Below are positions 33,738 to 38,054 of a DNA stretch of 38,054 bases, one piece after another (position 1 is the first letter of the stretch; each line of letters opens with the position of its first letter). The position numbers and the translations under genes are program-made. The stretch is from Bacteroidales bacterium (GTDB lineage: Bacteria; Bacteroidota; Bacteroidia; Bacteroidales; VadinHA17), in contig DAIDJT010000001.1 of NCBI GenBank assembly GCA_027451265.1, positions 1 to 38,054 on the forward strand. The letters run 5' to 3'. The notes below the pieces were generated by a model, which had not been told where the DNA came from, did no database searches, and saw nothing but the letters and a program-made list of their open reading frames with translations.

Positions 33738-33743
33738 GGAGGT
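33738..33743 (+). promoter_or_regulatory. Shine-Dalgarno sequence GGAGGT before the GT5-like gene
   Basis: GGAGGT ends 4 bases before the ATG at 33748. Such a clear ribosome-binding site is rare in Bacteroidota and absent from the type IX genes in this window. It supports this start. Confidence 0.6.
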
Positions 33744-33747
33744 ATTA

Positions 33748-34569
33748 ATGGAGAGCAGAAGGGTACTGTTTGTTTCGCAGGAGATCATGCCTTACCTCGG
33801 CGAGACGAAGCTTTCAAAGATCAGCCGTGATCTTCCGCAGGGCATACAGGAAAGGGGGAAAGAGATCCGGACGTTCATGCCCCGATATGGCTCGATCAAT
33901 GAGAGAAGAAACCAGCTTCATGAGGTCATCCGTCTCTCCGGGATGAACCTGATCATAGATGATACCGACCATCCGCTGATCATCAAGGTAGCCTCCATCC
34001 AGAGTGCCCGCATGCAGGTGTATTTCATTGACAACGATGATTATTTCCAGCGGAAGCATACTGTGGCGGATGCCGCAGGCAATGAGTACGATGACAATGA
34101 CGAGAGGGCCATTTTCTTTGCCAGGGGAGTGATAGAAACCGTACGGAAACTGCGCTGGAGCCCCGATATTGTCCATGTCCATGGCTGGCTCGCATCACTT
34201 GTACCGCTTTACCTCAGGAAACTTTATTCCGATGACCCTGTTTTCAACAAGGTAAAATCAGTATATTCAGTTTACAATAACGGCTTCAAAAAGCCGTTAA
34301 AATCTTCTCTGTCCGACAAACTTATGGCAGACGGGATTGACAGCGCCGCACTCAAATCAATAAAGGGAAACGCGGATTTTCTCAGCCTGACTTCACTGGC
34401 CGCTGAGAACTCCGACGGAATAATTTTCGGGTGCGAGAAGATTGATGATCTGGTAAAGAAAAGAATCACTGCCATGGGAAAGCCTCTGCTTGAGTACCAG
34501 GGAGAGGAGAATTATATAGATGCATACAATGACTTTTATGACAAACTCCTTCTGGAATCTGCAAAATAA
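33748..34569 (+). CDS. Stand-alone GT5 glycogen/starch synthase N-lobe, catalytic motifs missing
   Basis: A 273-residue cytoplasmic protein resembling only the N-terminal Rossmann lobe of glycogen synthase (usual full length about 470-500). The fit is clear in RVLFVSQEIMPYLGETKLSKI, RGKEIRTFMPRYGSINERRNQ, DNDDYFQRK, DERAIFFARGVIE and DIVHVHGWLASLVPLYLR. The catalytic positions differ: the ADP-glucose loop KTGGL is replaced by GETKL, the HDWH motif by HGWL (about residues 147-150), and TIHN by SVYN. The C-terminal lobe with its E-x7-E motif is absent. It is therefore not expected to make glycogen. It has its own promoter and Shine-Dalgarno, and the downstream DUF4270 gene overlaps or abuts its end. 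Confidence 0.8.
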   Translation: MESRRVLFVSQEIMPYLGETKLSKISRDLPQGIQERGKEIRTFMPRYGSINERRNQLHEVIRLSGMNLIIDDTDHPLIIKVASIQSARMQVYFIDNDDYFQRKHTVADAAGNEYDDNDERAIFFARGVIETVRKLRWSPDIVHVHGWLASLVPLYLRKLYSDDPVFNKVKSVYSVYNNGFKKPLKSSLSDKLMADGIDSAALKSIKGNADFLSLTSLAAENSDGIIFGCEKIDDLVKKRITAMGKPLLEYQGEENYIDAYNDFYDKLLLESAK

Positions 34570-35848
34570 CAAACCCGGCAATACCCGCAAGGGCATGCCA
34601 TCAATCATACTTACTCTCTCCGTCCTGCTTGCCGCAGCAATGCTGTCGTGCTCCCAGGACCCCGTCAGGATCGGCCTCGAACTGCTGCCTGAGAGTGACT
34701 TCATTGATATCAGGTCAACAGACACTGTCGGCATAGAAGCATACACAATGTACAACGATCTCTCAGTCTCGGGTGACAGCACTACGATGATCATCGGGTC
34801 AATTTATGATGAGGTCTTCGGGACAACGTACTGTGACTTTGTCACACAGCTAAGGCTGATGAGCAAGTGGCCTGCAAAACCTTTCGTTGTTGACTCGGTC
34901 TTCCTTTCTTTCCTGCCCTCAGAGATATCGGGTGATGATACAACATCATTTCACACGTTGCGCCTGTACGAAACCGGCACAAAGCTCACTGACCCTGATG
35001 AATACTATTCAGGTCAGGATCCGGACACCATCAGGTTCCTTGGCGAATACTTACTTCCGGAGATGAAAGCCGGGACGTCAGCCGAGGTGAAGCTCCGCAA
35101 CTCGGTGGGAGAATATCTGCTCAGAGACACGACAAAGCTTTACCCCCCAGCCGAATTTTACGAGGATTATTTCAGGGGTCTTTACTGCATGATCCAAAGC
35201 ACACCCAATACGGTCATGATTAAAATGGATGCGTCACAGAATGTCACCTATAACCCCCTCGGCATTACAGTATACTACCATTCCGATACTGTCAAGTACA
35301 GTTACTCCTTTGTGGCCACTCCCCGGGCAGTTAACTACAACAGGTTCACCCATGACCGCTCAACAGCTAACCCCGCCAAACAGATACAGCATGTAAATGA
35401 CCTCGTGGCTGACACAGTCGTATACCTGCAGTCATACTACGGCCTCTATGTGAAACTTGACATGCCGTCACTGGAGAAATTCAGGGACGTTGAAAACCTG
35501 GCAGTAAACAAGGCGAGGATAATTGCACCGGTACTCCTTGACGGCAAAACCTTCCTCGACAAGACAATGCCCGGCAGGGTATATGTACGCTACCGCGACA
35601 GCCTGGGCAAGGTGCATCTCATTCCCGACCTTATCCATGATGTCAGCTTCATGGATGGTACCTACTACAGTGACAAGGACTGCTTCATCTTCAACATAAC
35701 CACTTTCGTTCAGAAATACCTCGACGGCGAGATAGAAGAACCCTCCGTGGAACTCTTCCTGCCTCTCACCGTCACCCGGAACGCTATCTTCAAGGCCAAC
35801 GCAAACAATCCTGCCTTCAAGCTGGAGTTTGCGTACACCATATATTGA
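34538..35848 (+). CDS. DUF4270 family lipoprotein
   Basis: A roughly 436-residue exported lipoprotein: a hydrophobic stretch IILTLSVLLAAAMLSC gives the lipobox. The body begins with GLELLPESDFIDIRSTDTVGIEAYT and SMIIGSIYDEVFGTTYCDFVTQLRL-like segments typical of DUF4270, a family known from Bacteroidota with unknown function. The start is uncertain: in-frame ATGs at 34520, 34529, 34538 and 34595 exist. I prefer 34538 because it gives the lysine/arginine residues a signal peptide needs (NNKPGNTRKG), although it overlaps the upstream gene by 32 bases; the ATG at 34595 would avoid overlap but leaves no positive charge. It ends 23 bases before glmS. Confidence 0.78.
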   Translation: MTNSFWNLQNNKPGNTRKGMPSIILTLSVLLAAAMLSCSQDPVRIGLELLPESDFIDIRSTDTVGIEAYTMYNDLSVSGDSTTMIIGSIYDEVFGTTYCDFVTQLRLMSKWPAKPFVVDSVFLSFLPSEISGDDTTSFHTLRLYETGTKLTDPDEYYSGQDPDTIRFLGEYLLPEMKAGTSAEVKLRNSVGEYLLRDTTKLYPPAEFYEDYFRGLYCMIQSTPNTVMIKMDASQNVTYNPLGITVYYHSDTVKYSYSFVATPRAVNYNRFTHDRSTANPAKQIQHVNDLVADTVVYLQSYYGLYVKLDMPSLEKFRDVENLAVNKARIIAPVLLDGKTFLDKTMPGRVYVRYRDSLGKVHLIPDLIHDVSFMDGTYYSDKDCFIFNITTFVQKYLDGEIEEPSVELFLPLTVTRNAIFKANANNPAFKLEFAYTIY

Positions 35849-35871
35849 GTAACTAATTTTATTCTTTATTT

Positions 35872-37710
35872 ATGTGTGGAATCGTAGGGTACATTGGATC
35901 CCGTCCTGCCCGTGATATAGTTATCAGCGGACTCAAGAGACTGGAATACAGGGGTTATGACTCAGCGGGCATTGCCATAAGCAACGGAGAGAGAACAGAG
36001 ATATTCAAGTGTGCGGGAAGGGTCCGGGAGCTTGAGGAGATGGTACGCAACAAGGATTTCGACGGTTCAATTGCCATGGGGCATACCCGGTGGGCCACAC
36101 ACGGTGAGCCCAATGAGATCAACGCTCATCCCCAGGTGTCATACAGGGGACATTTCATCGTGGTTCATAACGGAATTATTGAGAACTATGCCCGCATCAA
36201 GAAACATCTGGAGGGCCGTGATGTCAGATTTACAAGTCAGACTGACACCGAGGTGCTCGCCAACCTGATGGAGCATCTATACCTGGAGGGTGATCTCAAT
36301 GCCGAACAGGCAATAATCATGGCCCTCAATAAGGTGGAGGGAACATACGGCATTGCCGTTTACTGCCGTGATGAGCCAGGCAAACTCTTCGCCGCCAGGC
36401 TGGGCTCCCCACTGGTGATAGGCGTGGGTGACGGAGAGAATTTCATTGCCTCCGATGCCACGCCAATAGTTGAGCACACTCAGAGGGTAATCTACCTCAA
36501 TGATGATGACCTCGCGGTTATCAGGAAGGATGAAATGGTGCTCAAGGCCATCAGGAACAAAAGGGTTGAACCCGAGGTGAAAGAGGTTGACCTGAAACTG
36601 GGAGAAATTGACAAGGAAGGGTTTCCGCACTTCATGCTCAAGGAGATATTCGAGCAACCCAGGGCAATACATGATACATTCCGGGGCAGGATACTCCCCA
36701 ACCAGGCGGGTCTCATGCTTGGCGGCCTCCACAACGTCTTTGACACAATGGCAACGGCTGACAGGGTACTTATAGTTGCCTGCGGCACCTCATGGCATGC
36801 AGGCCTTGTGGGAGAATACATCATAGAGGAGTACTGCCGCATACCCGTAGAGGTTGAATATGCCTCAGAGTTCAGGTACCGTGACCCCGTCATCAAGAAA
36901 GGCGATATTGTACTGGCCATCAGCCAGAGCGGCGAGACTGCCGATACGCTGGCAGCCATCCGGCTTGCAAAGGAAAGGGGTGCGCTTGTCCTGGGAATAT
37001 GCAACGTTGTAGGGTCATCCATCTCACGTGAGACCAATGCCGGAGTCTTCACCCATGCCGGGCCTGAGATAGGCGTTGCCTCAACGAAAGCCTTTACCAC
37101 GCAGGTGGTTACACTGGCAATGATTGCCTTCGAGATCGGCTACCGCAAGGGACTGCTGGATGAGGTTCGCTACCGCGGGTTGATACAGGAGCTGACCTTG
37201 CTTCCCACCAAGGTGGAAAAGGCCCTGAAGATGAATGAGAAGGCACTTTCACTTGCTGAAATATACAAGGATACAACCAATGCCCTGTACCTGGGAAGGG
37301 GCCTGCTCTTCCCTGTTGCCATGGAGGGTGCACTCAAACTGAAGGAAATATCATACATTCATGCTGAGGGCTATCCCGCTGCCGAGATGAAGCACGGACC
37401 CATTGCCCTTATAGATGAACACATGCCCGTGGTGGTGGTGGCCACGAAGGAAAACTCCTATGACAAGATCGTAAGCAATATCCAGGAGGTCAAGGCTCGC
37501 AAGGGACAGATTATTGCCGTGGTCACCGAAGGCGACCAGGTGATAAGCCGAATGGCCGATCATGTCATGGAGGTGCCGGAGACAATCGCGGTGTTCGCAC
37601 CGGTGCTGGCTGTTGTGCCCCTTCAGCTGCTCTCTTACCATATTGCTGTCCTTCGCGGATGCGATGTTGATCAGCCGAGGAATCTTGCAAAATCAGTTAC
37701 TGTGGAATAA
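35872..37710 (+). CDS. glmS: Glutamine--fructose-6-phosphate aminotransferase (isomerizing)
   Basis: A 612-residue cytoplasmic enzyme that makes glucosamine-6-phosphate, the first committed amino-sugar step for peptidoglycan and lipid A. The N-terminal glutaminase begins directly with the catalytic Cys2 (MCGIVGYIG) and has the GHTRWATHG and HNGIIENY motifs. Two SIS isomerase domains follow, with CGTSWHAG and SQSGETADT in the first and LGRGLLFPVAMEGALKLKEISYIHAEGY and EMKHGPIAL in the second. The C-terminus DQPRNLAKSVTVE is the family end. The 23-base upstream gap has no room for a glmS ribozyme or other leader element. It probably forms a unit with the GT5-like and DUF4270 genes. Confidence 0.96.
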   Translation: MCGIVGYIGSRPARDIVISGLKRLEYRGYDSAGIAISNGERTEIFKCAGRVRELEEMVRNKDFDGSIAMGHTRWATHGEPNEINAHPQVSYRGHFIVVHNGIIENYARIKKHLEGRDVRFTSQTDTEVLANLMEHLYLEGDLNAEQAIIMALNKVEGTYGIAVYCRDEPGKLFAARLGSPLVIGVGDGENFIASDATPIVEHTQRVIYLNDDDLAVIRKDEMVLKAIRNKRVEPEVKEVDLKLGEIDKEGFPHFMLKEIFEQPRAIHDTFRGRILPNQAGLMLGGLHNVFDTMATADRVLIVACGTSWHAGLVGEYIIEEYCRIPVEVEYASEFRYRDPVIKKGDIVLAISQSGETADTLAAIRLAKERGALVLGICNVVGSSISRETNAGVFTHAGPEIGVASTKAFTTQVVTLAMIAFEIGYRKGLLDEVRYRGLIQELTLLPTKVEKALKMNEKALSLAEIYKDTTNALYLGRGLLFPVAMEGALKLKEISYIHAEGYPAAEMKHGPIALIDEHMPVVVVATKENSYDKIVSNIQEVKARKGQIIAVVTEGDQVISRMADHVMEVPETIAVFAPVLAVVPLQLLSYHIAVLRGCDVDQPRNLAKSVTVE

Positions 37711-37725
37711 TAAAAGCCTGGAATT

Positions 37726-38054
37726 ATGGGTGACAGTTACAGAAGTCTGAGCATAGGAGAGATTCGCGGTCTTGAGGCAGCGGGCTGCAGAAGCAACTCC
37801 TGGGAGAGCGTGTTCGTGAAAGATCCGTTCAATGCCGAGAGGATACAGAACGTAACCTTCTCGGGTGTTGTCAGGTTGGGTCTCTTCAACGGCGTGGCCC
37901 GCGAAAGGTGCGGCCTGCCCCTGATGCACGGCATCAGGAATGCACACATACACAATTGCACAATAGCTGACAATGTAACAATTGCCGACATTACCGGCTT
38001 CATTGCCAACTATGACATCGGTGAGGGGGTGGTAATAAGGAACTGCGGCCACAT
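37726..38054 (+). CDS. DUF4954 family protein (partial, cut by right edge)
   Basis: I translated the open frame by hand from the ATG at 37726: 109 residues, no stop before the window end. It begins MGDSYRSLSIGEIRGLEAAGC, continues with RIQNVTFSGVVRLGLFNG and then shows left-handed beta-helix-like hexapeptide turns (IRNAHIHNCTIADNVTIADI). This matches the start of DUF4954 proteins, which carry nucleotidyltransferase/acyltransferase-type beta helices; the function is unknown. It starts 15 bases after glmS and is probably co-transcribed, so an amino-sugar-related role is conceivable but unproven. Confidence 0.7.
   Translation, partial: MGDSYRSLSIGEIRGLEAAGCRSNSWESVFVKDPFNAERIQNVTFSGVVRLGLFNGVARERCGLPLMHGIRNAHIHNCTIADNVTIADITGFIANYDIGEGVVIRNCGH

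Noticed and set aside
33570..33788. 73-residue N-terminal extension of panC
   Set aside because: It would run through the divergent promoter and into the start of the GT5-like gene; PanC of 285 residues is the normal length.
35849..35871. Possible glmS ribozyme upstream of glmS
   Set aside because: Only 23 bases separate the DUF4270 stop from the glmS ATG, far too few for the ribozyme.
36492..37100. 202-codon minus-strand frame inside glmS
   Set aside because: Antisense shadow of the conserved SIS domains; no family features.

Overview
The window looks like a chromosomal segment of a Bacteroidota bacterium, most likely of the order Bacteroidales. Four things point there: a complete porP-gldK-gldL-gldM-gldN type IX secretion core; several families found mainly in this phylum (DUF4296, DUF4270, DUF4954, DUF5723, SprF/PorP-type barrels); Bacteroidota-type promoter -7 boxes (TAnnTTTG) in front of many genes; and the near absence of Shine-Dalgarno sequences. 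Coding density is high, no gene-free stretch exceeds about 180 bases, and I see no tRNA, rRNA, CRISPR array, IS element or prophage.

Layout. 1-1457 (minus): a glycosyltransferase cut by the left edge and a radical SAM protein. 1518-1661: a three-unit 48-bp repeat at the 3' end of the next gene. 1630-5906 (minus): a tight operon rbfA - methyltransferase - LolC/E-type permease - DUF4296 lipoprotein - amidohydrolase, with three successive 4-base stop/start overlaps. 6054-7043 (plus): trpS. 7132-10800 (minus): a TonB-dependent receptor followed by a GNAT-like protein. 10959-15166 (plus): a membrane-anchored DUF3352-like/beta-propeller protein and a DUF5723 outer-membrane protein. 15171-16669 (minus): MlaF/MlaE-type lipid transporter. 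16784-17869 (plus): GDP-mannose pyrophosphorylase, ending at a shared bidirectional terminator.

17951-27313 (all minus): topA, a ureohydrolase-fold protein with several metal ligands missing, then porP, gldK, gldL, gldM and gldN. 27425-29764 (plus): a class A penicillin-binding protein. 29870-33569 (minus): panC, panD, a LPG-synthase-type flippase-like membrane protein and radA. 33748-38054 (plus): a stand-alone N-lobe of a GT5 glycogen synthase that lacks the catalytic motifs, a DUF4270 lipoprotein, glmS and a DUF4954 protein cut by the right edge.

Taken together this is housekeeping plus envelope biology: protein secretion (type IX), lipid transport, peptidoglycan synthesis and its precursors (PBP1A, GlmS), nucleotide-sugar supply, and ribosome, tRNA and DNA maintenance. 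The least explained items are the two pseudoenzyme-like proteins (23810-24979 and 33748-34569), the DUF3352/propeller plus DUF5723 pair, and the 48-bp and 7-bp tandem repeats. Promoter boxes at 5925, 31245 and 32690 overlap or lie next to the longest possible starts of rbfA, radA and panD and so favour the shorter starts given here.
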